Below are positions 1-7,836 of a stretch of 64,000 bases of DNA, piece by piece (position 1 is the first letter of the stretch; each line of letters starts with the position of its first letter). The stretch covers positions 62,001 through 126,000 of the forward strand of contig UCAG01000005.1 of assembly GCA_900470285.1 (NCBI GenBank). The letters are read 5' to 3'. The notes beneath the pieces are model-generated. The model had not been told where the DNA came from, searched no databases, and saw only the letters and a list, made by a program, of their open reading frames with translations. The DNA is from Hyphomicrobiales bacterium (GTDB lineage Bacteria; Pseudomonadota; Alphaproteobacteria; Rhizobiales; Rhizobiaceae). The position numbers and the translations under genes are program-made.

Positions 1-1
1 T

Positions 2-922
2 GATAATTTCGACAACAGCCATCCGGAGGTTTTTCAGCGTATTGAGCAGATCACCGGAAGAATGCCGAAACGCGAAACCGGTGATATCCGTGACCGCGAA
101 TTTCTCCAGAAAGTCATTCAGACCTATCAATGCACATCGGTGATCCATTTTGCCGGTTTGAAAGCTGTCGGGGAATCGACCCAGAAGCCGCTTTATTATT
201 ACGACTGCAATATGCTCGGCACTTTGCGCCTGCTGCAGGCCATGCGCAGTACCGGTGTGAAAAAGCTGGTCTTTTCTTCCTCTGCTACTGTTTATGGAGA
301 TCCGCAGCGACTGCCCCTGGATGAAAACCATCCATTATCCGCGACCAATCCTTATGGCCGCACCAAACAGATGATCGAGGAAATGCTGCGCGATCTCTAT
401 AATAGTGATCCTGAGTGGAGCATTGCTATTTTGCGTTATTTCAACCCTGTCGGCGCTCATGAAAGCGGGCTGATCGGTGAGGACCCGAAGGGCATTCCGA
501 ATAATCTGATGCCGATTATTGCGCAGGTTGCCACCGGCCGCCGCGAAAAACTGAGCATCTGGGGCAATGACTATCCGACACCGGACGGTACCGGCGTGCG
601 CGATTATATCCATGTGACCGATCTTGCCGAAGGGCATCTCAAAGCACTGGCAAAGCTTGATGAACCAAAATGCATGGCCATCAATCTCGGCACAGGCGAG
701 GGCTATAGCGTGCTGGATGTTATCAAAGCCTTTGAGCATGTTTCCAACCAGCAAATCCGTTATGAAATTGCACCGCGCCGTCCCGGTGATGTTGCTGCCT
801 GCTATGCGGACCCTGCTCATGCCAAAGAACTGCTTGGCTGGAGCGCCAAGAAAAATCTGCGTGAAATGTGCGCCGATATGTGGAACTGGCAGTCAAAAAA
901 TCCGAACGGATATGCGGATTAA
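2..922 (+). CDS. galE: UDP-glucose 4-epimerase, 3' part (5' end outside window)
   Basis: Interconverts UDP-glucose and UDP-galactose in the cytoplasm, feeding galactose use and surface polysaccharide synthesis. The frame is open from base 2, so about 306 residues are visible. The missing start should carry the N-terminal GxxGxxG NAD-binding loop, about 30–35 residues. Visible short-chain dehydrogenase features are the SSSATVYG segment with the catalytic Ser/Thr, the YGRTK segment with the YxxxK pair, and the family segments RYFNPVGAH and GVRDYIHV. An internal ATG at 62 is not the true start, because homology to the family runs upstream of it. The end of the gene is followed by a strong hairpin. 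Family assignment is secure. Confidence 0.95.
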   Translation, partial: DNFDNSHPEVFQRIEQITGRMPKRETGDIRDREFLQKVIQTYQCTSVIHFAGLKAVGESTQKPLYYYDCNMLGTLRLLQAMRSTGVKKLVFSSSATVYGDPQRLPLDENHPLSATNPYGRTKQMIEEMLRDLYNSDPEWSIAILRYFNPVGAHESGLIGEDPKGIPNNLMPIIAQVATGRREKLSIWGNDYPTPDGTGVRDYIHVTDLAEGHLKALAKLDEPKCMAINLGTGEGYSVLDVIKAFEHVSNQQIRYEIAPRRPGDVAACYADPAHAKELLGWSAKKNLREMCADMWNWQSKNPNGYAD

Positions 923-939
923 GATCGTCTGAAAGATAT

Positions 940-971
940 TTGCTTTGCATCATACTAATGATGCAAAGCAA
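940..971. terminator. Hairpin downstream of galE
   Basis: A perfect 14-bp stem (940–953 with 958–971) closes on the four-base loop ACTA. It begins 18 bases after the galE stop. There is no clean U-tract, so it may be a weak terminator or an mRNA 3'-end stabiliser. Confidence 0.5.
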
Positions 972-1067
972 CAATTATATCTGTCATAAAATCATTTAAT
1001 TATAATGATATACACCATTATTTTAATTGATTACATCAGATTTAGAATACAGAAATGAGTTTGGTAT

Positions 1068-2057
1068 ATGCGTTTTCTTCCCGATAAATTTATCTCGACT
1101 CTCATTCTGGCTATTCTGGTCGCTTCGCTCTTACCCGTCAAAGGTGAGGCTGCTTACTGGTTCGGACTGGCGACGAAATTTGCAATCGGATTGCTGTTCT
1201 TTTTGCATGGGGCAAGATTATCGCAGCAAGCCGTTGTGCAGGGCATTGTGCACTGGCGGCTGCATCTTGTCGTACTGGCCGTTACTTTTGTTGTATTTCC
1301 GCTGATCGGGCTTTCGCTTGGCTGGGCTATTCCGGGTTTCGCAAATTCGGCATTCTATGCGGGAATTCTGTTTCTCTGCGTCCTGCCATCAACGGTTCAG
1401 TCATCCATCGCTTTCACTTCCATCGCCAAAGGCAATGTACCTGCCGCGATTGTTTCTGCTTCCGCATCAAATATTCTCGGCATGTTTCTGACACCGCTGC
1501 TGGTCGGATTGCTGTTCACAACGCAAGGTGAGGCGGGCATTTCGCTTGATGCATTAGAGTCCATCCTGCTGCAATTGCTGGTTCCTTTTGTTGCCGGACA
1601 GATTTTGCAGCCATGGATCGGGCATTTTATACGCCGTCATAATAAAGCACTGGGGCTTGTCGATCGCGGCTCTATCGTGATGGTCGTTTATCTCGCTTTC
1701 AGTGAAGCGATGGTACAGGGATTGTGGACGGAAGTTTCCGGTCATGATCTGGCGATCATGATTGCCGTGAATATCGGTTTGCTGGCCTTCATTCTGTGGT
1801 TTACCGGCTTCATTGCTAAAATACTCGGCTTCTCGCGCGCAGACCGGATTACAATCATTTTTTGCGGATCTAAAAAGAGCCTTGCCAGTGGCGCACCAAT
1901 GGCCAGCGTGATCTTTCCGGCTGCAATGGTGGGCGGAATTGTACTGCCACTGATGATTTTTCATCAGATACAGCTCATGGCTTGTGCTGTGCTTGCCAGA
2001 AGATATGCGGCACAGGCGGATGCGCTTGAAAACAGTCAGGCAGAGCAGGGACTTTGA
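1068..2057 (+). CDS. SBF-like (bile acid:sodium symporter family) transporter
   Basis: A 329-residue inner-membrane protein with about nine or ten hydrophobic segments spread over its whole length and a short hydrophilic C-terminal tail. The N-terminal FLPDKFISTLILAILVAS pattern and the central VLPSTVQSSIAFTSIAKGN segment match the SBF-like group (YfeH type) related to bile acid:sodium symporters. The second segment resembles the crossover region that binds sodium in that fold. The substrate is unknown; organic anion/sodium co-transport is a family inference. The ATG at 1068 has only a poor ribosome site. The gene stands alone and ends at a good terminator. Confidence 0.85.
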   Translation: MRFLPDKFISTLILAILVASLLPVKGEAAYWFGLATKFAIGLLFFLHGARLSQQAVVQGIVHWRLHLVVLAVTFVVFPLIGLSLGWAIPGFANSAFYAGILFLCVLPSTVQSSIAFTSIAKGNVPAAIVSASASNILGMFLTPLLVGLLFTTQGEAGISLDALESILLQLLVPFVAGQILQPWIGHFIRRHNKALGLVDRGSIVMVVYLAFSEAMVQGLWTEVSGHDLAIMIAVNIGLLAFILWFTGFIAKILGFSRADRITIIFCGSKKSLASGAPMASVIFPAAMVGGIVLPLMIFHQIQLMACAVLARRYAAQADALENSQAEQGL

Positions 2058-2063
2058 CAGAAT

Positions 2064-2094
2064 AAGAGAAGAGGGTGTATCACCCTCTTCTCTT
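2064..2094 (+). terminator. Rho-independent terminator of the SBF-like gene
   Basis: A perfect 14-bp stem (2064–2077 with 2081–2094) with a three-base loop starts 6 bases after the stop codon and is followed by TAAGATTTTGATAT. It lies between genes facing each other and may serve both. Confidence 0.75.
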
Positions 2095-2132
2095 TAAGAT
2101 TTTGATATATCTTTATAATTTATGCGCATTCA

Positions 2133-2324
2133 TCAGGCCTTATCGACGAATTTTTTGATTGTATCTTTGGCTTTGCCTTTAGCCTGCTGGGCTTCACCTT
2201 TCAGCTCCTGTGCACGACCCTCTGCCTCGAGTTTTGCAGAACCGGTAGCCTTGCCAACTGCCTGCTTGACATTACCGGCGGCTTCGTTAGCAAGGCCTTT
2301 GATTTTATCTGTTGTACTGTTCAT
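2133..2324 (-). CDS. CsbD-family stress-response protein
   Basis: A 63-residue, highly charged, Ala/Lys-rich protein starting MNSTTDKIKGLANEAAGNVKQ, the classic CsbD pattern of amphipathic helices with repeated K-G-x-A units. CsbD proteins are general-stress proteins; their biochemical role is not established. The start at 2324 is chosen because GGGAG lies just upstream and the homology begins there. The longer open frame that continues upstream on the same strand runs antisense through the neighbouring methyltransferase and is not coding. Divergent from the methyltransferase gene at 2438. Confidence 0.9.
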   Translation of the reverse strand: MNSTTDKIKGLANEAAGNVKQAVGKATGSAKLEAEGRAQELKGEAQQAKGKAKDTIKKFVDKA

Positions 2325-2437
2325 GATAATCTCCCTTGAGGGTGTGATTTGAAATGACTCCACCGGATCAACGTATAAGCAGCGCAACAGTTCCGGTATT
2401 TGTGCAGCGTATTCCTGAATACAGAAAGTTATAAAAC

Positions 2438-3262
2438 ATGTCTGAGACGCCGATATTTGATGAAGATGCGCTGGAACAAGCCTATAATGAAGCGCTGAAA
2501 CTGGAAAAATCCGGTGATTTTGACGGTGCCGCAAAAGCCTATCAAAAGGCGCTGGAGATTGATCCGGCAGACCATGGCGGCGCTGCTGTAAGACTGGCCA
2601 GTATGGGACGAGGCGCTGTGCCTGTGAGCGCGCCTCCGGCCTATGTCGCCACTTTGTTCGATCAGCATGCAGAGATGTTTGACACGATCCTCGTAGACGA
2701 GCTGGGTTATGATGTGCCGCTGCAGCTGGCCGACCAGCTGGAAGAAATTGATCCTGATGCACATTATGCCCGTATGCTCGATCTGGGCTGTGGTACCGGT
2801 CTTGGTGCGGATGCCTTGTTCGAAATGACCGAGCATCGCACCGGCGTTGATATTGCTGAAAACATGATCGCGATTGCGGATGAAAAAGGCGATTATAATA
2901 CGCTCTATGTCGGCGAAGTTGTGAACTTCCTTGACCAGACAACCGCACCGGCATGGGATATTATTATAGCTACGGATGTGCTGCCATATATGGGTGAGCT
3001 GGAGTCGTTTTTCTCGAAAATTCCGCTGAATTTGAACCGCAATGGCATTTTCGCATTTTCAAGCGAAACGCTGGCTGACAAGGATTTTGCCGGCCGTGAT
3101 TATACCGTCGGGCCGCATCAGCGTTTTGCGCACAAGCGGGATTATATTGAAAAGCTGCTGCTGAGCCATGGCATTAAAATGCTGCGCGTGACGGATATCA
3201 CTGTGCGCAGCGAACAAGGTAAGCCGGTTCCTGGCCATTTATATATTGCCCGTAAGGTTTAA
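2438..3262 (+). CDS. TPR-containing class I SAM-dependent methyltransferase
   Basis: A 274-residue cytoplasmic protein. Residues about 10–44 form a tetratricopeptide-type helical pair ending in YQKALEIDPAD. The rest is a Rossmann-fold methyltransferase with motif I LDLGCGTG at 114–121, an acidic residue ending strand 2 (GVDIAE), and a motif-IV-like IIIATDVLPYMG. The substrate cannot be deduced; the TPR suggests a protein partner or substrate. Length and layout match a group common in Hyphomicrobiales. The gene is alone, divergent from the CsbD gene, and ends at a hairpin terminator. Confidence 0.85.
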   Translation: MSETPIFDEDALEQAYNEALKLEKSGDFDGAAKAYQKALEIDPADHGGAAVRLASMGRGAVPVSAPPAYVATLFDQHAEMFDTILVDELGYDVPLQLADQLEEIDPDAHYARMLDLGCGTGLGADALFEMTEHRTGVDIAENMIAIADEKGDYNTLYVGEVVNFLDQTTAPAWDIIIATDVLPYMGELESFFSKIPLNLNRNGIFAFSSETLADKDFAGRDYTVGPHQRFAHKRDYIEKLLLSHGIKMLRVTDITVRSEQGKPVPGHLYIARKV

Positions 3263-3284
3263 GCCTAAAATCCAAGGGTTACAG

Positions 3285-3315
3285 GACGGCAGATGTGATG
3301 TCTGCCGTTCTTTCA
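3285..3315 (+). terminator. Terminator of the TPR-methyltransferase gene
   Basis: An 8-bp perfect stem ACGGCAGA/TCTGCCGT (3286–3293 with 3301–3308) with a 7-base loop is followed by TCTTTC. It starts 23 bases after the stop codon. Confidence 0.6.
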
Positions 3316-3401
3316 TATCGTAATTAGTTCCATAATCTATCTTACGTGATTTAAATGTATGGCTTCGACCAATTGGCAGTGAGCCGCCTGACCGTCTCGG
3401 A

Positions 3402-3755
3402 TCAGTCCAGATTTTCCTGTTCAAACTTGTCGGTAAGATGAATATCCGTCATCTCCAGACTATGCGGGCCGAGATTGACATATTTATGCGGAATGTTGGC
3501 TGGTCCGAAGATGATCTGTCCCGCTACAGCCTCAAACTGCCGATCACCGACTGTGAACAAAGCGCGGCCCTGACGTATGATAAATATCTCATCATAAGGA
3601 TGTTTATGCAGTCTTGGCCCGCGCCCGATATGCTCGGTCGTATAAAACATCACTGATACATTCGTACCAAAATGCTTTCCTTCAAACTCTCCGTGCCAAA
3701 CATCAGGCTTTTCGGCCCATTCTGTGCGCTCGAGAATTGCTGCTTGTTTTTGCAT
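3402..3755 (-). CDS. Small single-domain cupin protein
   Basis: A 117-residue protein consisting of one cupin barrel. Cupin motif 1 is HKHPYDEIFIIRQG, with likely metal ligands His50, His52 and Glu56; motif 2 ends in IPHKYVNLG with His90. Single-domain cupins may be isomerases, oxygenases or sugar/ligand binders, so no reaction is assigned. The start at 3755 has GAGGTGAACC just before it; an upstream in-frame start at 3800 would add 15 residues but lacks this site. Divergent from the ligase gene that follows. Confidence 0.8.
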   Translation of the reverse strand: MQKQAAILERTEWAEKPDVWHGEFEGKHFGTNVSVMFYTTEHIGRGPRLHKHPYDEIFIIRQGRALFTVGDRQFEAVAGQIIFGPANIPHKYVNLGPHSLEMTDIHLTDKFEQENLD

Positions 3756-3941
3756 GTGGTTCACCTCAACCTCATTCGGAATACAGTCTTTATTTACCAT
3801 AAAAACTCAAAAGCCGCGGCTTTCAAGATTGTGCATCTTTGAAACTTAATATGGCCGGATTTCCGGAAAATGATCTGGCTGAAAAACGATATTCATTATC
3901 TCCCGCATCTTATTGAAAATATTGATATTACGGATGGTGTC

Positions 3942-5009
3942 ATGACCGGAAAACAAAGTAAATTACGTATTGCTGTGCTGTTTGGCGGCCGCTCACCGGA
4001 GCATGATGTTTCTGTGCTTTCTGCTACCAATGTGATGCAGGCGCTGGATGCCGATAAATACGAAGCTGTACCGGTTTTTGTGACCCGTGAAGGAAAATGG
4101 TTACTCAGCACCTTTGAGCAGGGGCAATTGGCAAAGCCCTCCTCCGGTACTGAAATTTGCCTTGTTTCCGGCGGTTACGGGCGGATTATCGGTGTTGATG
4201 CACATAACGGGTTTCATGAATTGCCGAAAATTGATGCTTTATTTCCTGTTTTGCACGGGCTTCATGGTGAAGACGGTGCGGTACAGGGATTGGCTGAAGT
4301 GGCCTGTGTTCCGCTGATTGGCTGTGGTATTCTCGGTTCTGCTGTCGCACTTGATAAGGACATGACCAAACGCGTTAACCGAGAAGCTGCAGTTCCTGTT
4401 GCACATGCTGTGACGCTCCATTCGGGAAATGTACCGGAATTTGCAGTGGTCGAGAACGCGCTCCGCCTGCCCTTTTTCGTGAAGCCTGCACGGCAAGGCT
4501 CATCCGTGGGTGTGAGTAAGGTTACAACACCGGCAGACTATAGAGTGGCGCTGGATGAAGGTTTCCGGCATGACAATAAACTTCTCGCAGAAGAATTTAT
4601 CCGTGGCCGAGAAATTGAATGTGCTGTGCTTGAGGATGCCGATGGTACGCTTTTCGTTTCCCGTTGCGGCGAAATTACGCCGGCTGAAAGCCACGGTTTC
4701 TACAGCTATGATGCGAAATATACAGACGAAAACGGTGCGGCTTTAAAAGTGCCGGCCGACTTGCCGTCATCTGTTGAAAAGCAGATCCGTGAGATGGCGA
4801 AAAAAGCGTTCCGTGCTACAGGCTGTGATGCGATGGCGCGCGTGGATTTTTTTGTGACGGATGATATGCGCATCATTCTCAATGAAATTAATACGATTCC
4901 GGGCTTTACCGATATCAGCATGTATTCGAAAGTAATGGCTGTGAGCGGTGTCAGCTATACTCAGATTCTCGACCGGCTCATAGCACATGGTTTGAAGCGC
5001 GGCAGCTGA
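3942..5009 (+). CDS. ddlA: D-alanine--D-alanine ligase (long, DdlA-type)
   Basis: Joins two D-alanines with ATP to supply the dipeptide for peptidoglycan precursors. The 355-residue protein shows the ATP-grasp layout: N-terminal FGGRSPEHDVSV, the ALDKDMTK segment, the KPARQGSSVGVSKV triphosphate loop, the omega-loop GFYSYDAKY with the tyrosine typical of D-Ala-D-Ala rather than D-Ala-D-Lac ligases, and the metal-binding end FILNEINT-like segment IILNEINTIPGFTDIS. The start at 3942 places homology at the N-terminus; an in-frame ATG at 3870 would add 24 unrelated residues. It is not in a cell-division cluster here, which fits the DdlA rather than the DdlB paralogue; the symbol is less certain than the function. 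Confidence 0.9.
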   Translation: MTGKQSKLRIAVLFGGRSPEHDVSVLSATNVMQALDADKYEAVPVFVTREGKWLLSTFEQGQLAKPSSGTEICLVSGGYGRIIGVDAHNGFHELPKIDALFPVLHGLHGEDGAVQGLAEVACVPLIGCGILGSAVALDKDMTKRVNREAAVPVAHAVTLHSGNVPEFAVVENALRLPFFVKPARQGSSVGVSKVTTPADYRVALDEGFRHDNKLLAEEFIRGREIECAVLEDADGTLFVSRCGEITPAESHGFYSYDAKYTDENGAALKVPADLPSSVEKQIREMAKKAFRATGCDAMARVDFFVTDDMRIILNEINTIPGFTDISMYSKVMAVSGVSYTQILDRLIAHGLKRGS

Positions 5010-5064
5010 TGAAGAATCTGATTTATAAAATCAATGAGATGCCAATTTTATAAGGATATCAGTG

Positions 5065-5523
5065 ATGAAAACACCCCGACTGCCTTTGAACGGGCAATGC
5101 CGCTGCGGAAAAGTCAGAATTGAGGTCAGTGCTGCACCGATCATGACTGCCGCCTGTCATTGCACAGGGTGTCAGACAATGAGCAGCAGTGCATTTTCCT
5201 TAACGGCGATGATCCCCTCTTCCGGCTTTAAAGTCACGGAGGGTAAGCCGGTGATCGGTGGTCTGCATGGCCCACAACAGCACCATTATTTCTGCGCTTA
5301 TTGCATGACATGGATGTTCACGCGCATTGAAGGCATTGATGCCTTCCTCAACGTCCGGCCATCGCTGTTTGATGACCATAGCTGGTTTGTACCTTTTCTG
5401 GAGACCATGACAAAAGAGAAGCTGCCTTGGGCACAGACGCCGGCACTACACCATTATGAAGCTTTTCCGCCGTTTGAAGATTTTGAAAAACTGATGAATG
5501 AATTTGCTCTGCAAATGGAGTGA
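5065..5523 (+). CDS. GFA-family (glutathione-dependent formaldehyde-activating-like) zinc protein
   Basis: A 152-residue protein with the GFA/CENP-V zinc-binding layout: an N-terminal GQCRCGKVR, the CHCTGCQ cluster about 28 residues later, and FCAYCMTWMF in the middle. The family was named after a formaldehyde–glutathione adduct-forming enzyme, but most members have no proven reaction. AAGGA lies 9 bases before the ATG at 5065; a GTG directly before it is a less likely start. A distant relative lies at 19316–19747. Confidence 0.85.
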   Translation: MKTPRLPLNGQCRCGKVRIEVSAAPIMTAACHCTGCQTMSSSAFSLTAMIPSSGFKVTEGKPVIGGLHGPQQHHYFCAYCMTWMFTRIEGIDAFLNVRPSLFDDHSWFVPFLETMTKEKLPWAQTPALHHYEAFPPFEDFEKLMNEFALQME

Positions 5524-5566
5524 AACTGCTGGTTTTTCTAAGTTTAAAGCCGGTCAGGGCGCGATC

Positions 5567-5778
5567 ATGAAGATGATATATGATGCGCCTGCTGATGCCT
5601 TATATTCAGCTCAAATCTGATGAGAATGAAACAGCCGTCACGCTTTACATGTTGTTGTGATCCGCGCGAAACGAACGAGGAAATCAATCTGGATTTCAAT
5701 AGCAACGGGCAACTGATCGGGATATTGCAGGTCAGTAAGAAACTACCTGCATATTTGCTTGCATTATCGCAATCCTGA
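5567..5778 (+). pseudogene. Frameshifted DUF2283-family remnant
   Basis: Translating three successive frames gives one continuous family-like product. MKMIYDAPADALY comes from the first frame, IQLKSDENETAVTLYMLL from the second, and NEEINLDFNSNGQLIGI followed by LQVSKKLP from the third, ending at 5776–5778. This is the DUF2283 pattern: an N-terminal YDxxADALYI strand and a C-terminal ILDFDxxGxLIGIEVLxAS strand pair. Frameshifts fall near 5607 and near 5658, so it is probably a decayed gene. No ribosome site was judged. The minus-strand open frame across the same bases has no family-like content. Confidence 0.65.
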
Positions 5779-5813
5779 TCTGTTCGCCAGAGATCGTTGA
5801 AACCGGACAAGTT

Positions 5814-6137
5814 TTATAGAATTGTTCCGAATTCCATACTCTCAGGCTCAATCAGTGCCAGAAAAGCATCGCAAACGGGTTGATTGCGCCAGCTTGCACA
5901 AATTGCCTTTGCATGGTCCTCAGTCAGCGCAAAAGCAATATCAAGAAAAGCACCATCGCCAAGCTTTACCAGATGCTGGCTGCACCAGCCATTCTGTTTG
6001 GACAAATGGCTTGCAATCATCAATTCATAGGCAGTGTGCATATCCGCTTCATTGACACCGTTTTTAAGACGAAAACGCCCCAATTCGAGACCGGATATTT
6101 TTGCCTGAAGGGATGTCTGGTTTTTAACTGATTGCAT
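5814..6137 (-). CDS. Conserved hypothetical protein next to YafY-type regulator
   Basis: A 107-residue protein. Its pattern (a beta-strand-like start LELGRFRLKNGVNEADM, a helix, then FLDIAFALTEDHAKAIC and a final PESMEFGTI) resembles small dimeric alpha/beta-barrel (ABM-like) proteins, but I cannot name the family with confidence. The start at 6137 has AAGGAG eight bases upstream; the longer start at 6173 does not. It is divergent from the YafY/WYL regulator, and a 21-bp palindrome lies between them, so it is a likely target of that regulator. Confidence 0.65.
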   Translation of the reverse strand: MQSVKNQTSLQAKISGLELGRFRLKNGVNEADMHTAYELMIASHLSKQNGWCSQHLVKLGDGAFLDIAFALTEDHAKAICASWRNQPVCDAFLALIEPESMEFGTIL

Positions 6138-6179
6138 TGCATTAACTCCTTGTTTGAGGAGCGTTGCATACAATAATTC

Positions 6180-6200
6180 TCCTGACAGTTTCTGTCAGGA
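6180..6200. promoter_or_regulatory. Palindromic operator between divergent genes
   Basis: TCCTGACAG-TTT-CTGTCAGGA is a perfect 9-bp inverted repeat (6180–6188 and 6192–6200). It overlaps a plausible −35 (CTGACA, 6182–6187) placed 18 bases before TATAGA (6206–6211) for the regulator gene. The likely reading is an autoregulatory operator. Confidence 0.65.
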
Positions 6201-6217
6201 TGCTGTATAGATACTCC

Positions 6218-6898
6218 ATGCGTACACTTCGCCTTTTTGCTCTCCTCGATCATTTACGGGGCCGAACAGGGCCGGTTTCAGCAGAAATGCTGGCACAGGA
6301 ACTGCAGGTTTCAGTCCGCACAATCTATCGCGATATGGCGACTTTGCAGGCTATGGGAGTGCCCTTGCGCGGAGAGGCCGGCATTGGCTATCAGCTGGAG
6401 AAGGGTTATTTTCTGCCCCCTCTTCATTTCGATCCTGATGAACTGGATGTTTTGATGCTCGGAACCCGCCTGATCGCTTCCCGCGGCGATGAAGCACTGG
6501 CTGCAGCTGCCCGTCGTGTCTCAGCCAAAATCAGTGCTGCTATTGGTTACGATAAAGGTGAAGTCTATACACGTCTGCCATTACGTGCTGTTGCAAAACA
6601 AAGCTCTGAGAACGACAAGGCATCCGGGCATCTTACAATCCTGCGCACTGCTTTACGCGATAAAGCCGTATTAAATATTACCTATTGCGACTTGGAGAAT
6701 AAACGCAGTCAGCGAAGCGTTCGCCCGCTTGGCCTGACAATGTTTGAGCAGGTCTGGCTTCTGACTGTCTGGTGTGAGAGCCGCATGGATTTCCGTAATC
6801 TGCGCGCTGATCGTATTGAAGCCATTCAGTTTACAGACCGAGTATTCCGAGATGAAAAAGGCAAGCGTTTTGAAGACTATCTCAAAACGCTTGCCTGA
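6218..6898 (+). CDS. YafY-type transcriptional regulator (HTH_11 + WYL)
   Basis: A 226-residue DNA-binding protein. Residues 1–60 form a DeoR-like winged helix (MRTLRLFALLDHLRGR, then LQVSVRTIYRDMATLQ as the recognition region), followed by a linker and a C-terminal WYL ligand-sensing domain (KAVLNITYCDLENKRSQRSVRPLGL, LLTVWCESRMDFRNLRADRI). The start at 6218 fits the family; the upstream in-frame start at 6164 would put the operator inside the gene. No Shine–Dalgarno site precedes 6218, and the likely −10 ends seven bases before it, so the mRNA may be leaderless. The last codons form half of a terminator stem for the convergent operon. Confidence 0.85.
   Translation: MRTLRLFALLDHLRGRTGPVSAEMLAQELQVSVRTIYRDMATLQAMGVPLRGEAGIGYQLEKGYFLPPLHFDPDELDVLMLGTRLIASRGDEALAAAARRVSAKISAAIGYDKGEVYTRLPLRAVAKQSSENDKASGHLTILRTALRDKAVLNITYCDLENKRSQRSVRPLGLTMFEQVWLLTVWCESRMDFRNLRADRIEAIQFTDRVFRDEKGKRFEDYLKTLA
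6859..6896 (-). terminator. Terminator of the TetR–EamA operon, inside the YafY coding end
   Basis: A perfect 15-bp stem (6859–6873 with 6882–6896) with an 8-base loop. Read on the minus strand it is followed by TTTTTC, so it should end transcription coming from the EamA gene, whose stop is at 6904. The same bases encode the last residues of the YafY-type protein on the plus strand. Confidence 0.8.
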
Positions 6899-6903
6899 CG
6901 AAC

Positions 6904-7836
6904 TTACCGTGCCTGCTCCTTCTTCGGAGCAGAGAGAATAACAAGGCAGGATATCACCAGCAAAGCACCAAGCCATCCGAGCACGGACAGGTTTTCACCA
7001 ACGATTACAACGGCCAGCAAAGCGGCAATCACAGGTTCTGTGAGCGTGATTGTCGTCGCTGTGCTGACGGAAATACGCGCCAGAGCATAGCCAAATAAGA
7101 CATAGCCGGTGAACATCGGTATAACAGCCATATAGGCTCCGACAAGCGCATTATTCCATGATGCTAGCAGTGCTCCGCCGGTCAGCAGCAATACCGGCAT
7201 CAGCAACAGGCCGCCTGCTCCGAAAATCGATCCCATGGCAGCTTTTGAGGAAATGCCTTTACACATCAACCGGTGCGCTGCCCATGCATAAAGAGCGTAG
7301 GTCAGTCCGCCGACAAGACCCAGCAATACGCCTGCCGCAGTCGCTCCCGCAGAAAATGCAACTGATGCTGTCTGATGGTCGCCACCACCGAAAAAGCAAA
7401 GCAGAACAATGCCGGAAAGCCCCAGAGCCGCACCGAAAATCCATTGCTTGCTCAGGGTTTTACGATCAATCACCCATTCAATCAGTGCGGAGAACAAAGG
7501 TGCGGAACCGATTGTGACAACCGTGCCGACTGTGACACCGGCAAGATACATCGACGAATAAAAGGCCAGCGGATAGACAGCCACAGAAACCGCGCCGAAC
7601 AAGACGAGAAGCCATTGTTGCTGTAATTTGCTGTAGTCGCGTTTCAAAGCCCGTAAAGCAAGCAGCGCTTGCAAAAGCCCGCCTACCCCCATTGCAACTG
7701 CGCCGATGGCCATGGGGCCGACCTCAGGAGCAAAAGTTGCGGCGGTGCCGGTCGTACCCCACAGAAAGGACGCGATTAAAACGCAGACAATGCCAAGCCC
7801 TGCACTATCCGTTTTGATAACTGATACATTGCTCAT
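6904..7836 (-). CDS. EamA/DMT-family inner-membrane transporter
   Basis: A 310-residue protein with about ten membrane segments arranged as two EamA repeats, the second starting around residue 165. Members of the drug/metabolite superfamily export amino acids, nucleotides or toxic compounds; the substrate here is unknown. Its start codon at 7836 overlaps the stop of the TetR gene as ATGA, so the two are one translationally coupled operon. This makes it very likely a target or partner of that repressor. An in-frame start 10 codons upstream is less likely because of this coupling. Confidence 0.85.
   Translation of the reverse strand: MSNVSVIKTDSAGLGIVCVLIASFLWGTTGTAATFAPEVGPMAIGAVAMGVGGLLQALLALRALKRDYSKLQQQWLLVLFGAVSVAVYPLAFYSSMYLAGVTVGTVVTIGSAPLFSALIEWVIDRKTLSKQWIFGAALGLSGIVLLCFFGGGDHQTASVAFSAGATAAGVLLGLVGGLTYALYAWAAHRLMCKGISSKAAMGSIFGAGGLLLMPVLLLTGGALLASWNNALVGAYMAVIPMFTGYVLFGYALARISVSTATTITLTEPVIAALLAVVIVGENLSVLGWLGALLVISCLVILSAPKKEQAR

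Noticed and set aside
335-820. 161-codon frame antisense to galE
   Set aside because: Lies fully within galE, with no recognisable domain and no ribosome site.
2325-2954. Upstream extension of the CsbD frame on the minus strand
   Set aside because: It runs antisense through the methyltransferase gene, is Arg/His/Gln-rich, and the real start of CsbD with a ribosome site is at 2324.
5565-5810. 81-codon minus-strand frame across the DUF2283 remnant
   Set aside because: No family-like content, whereas the plus strand gives DUF2283-like sequence across two frameshifts.
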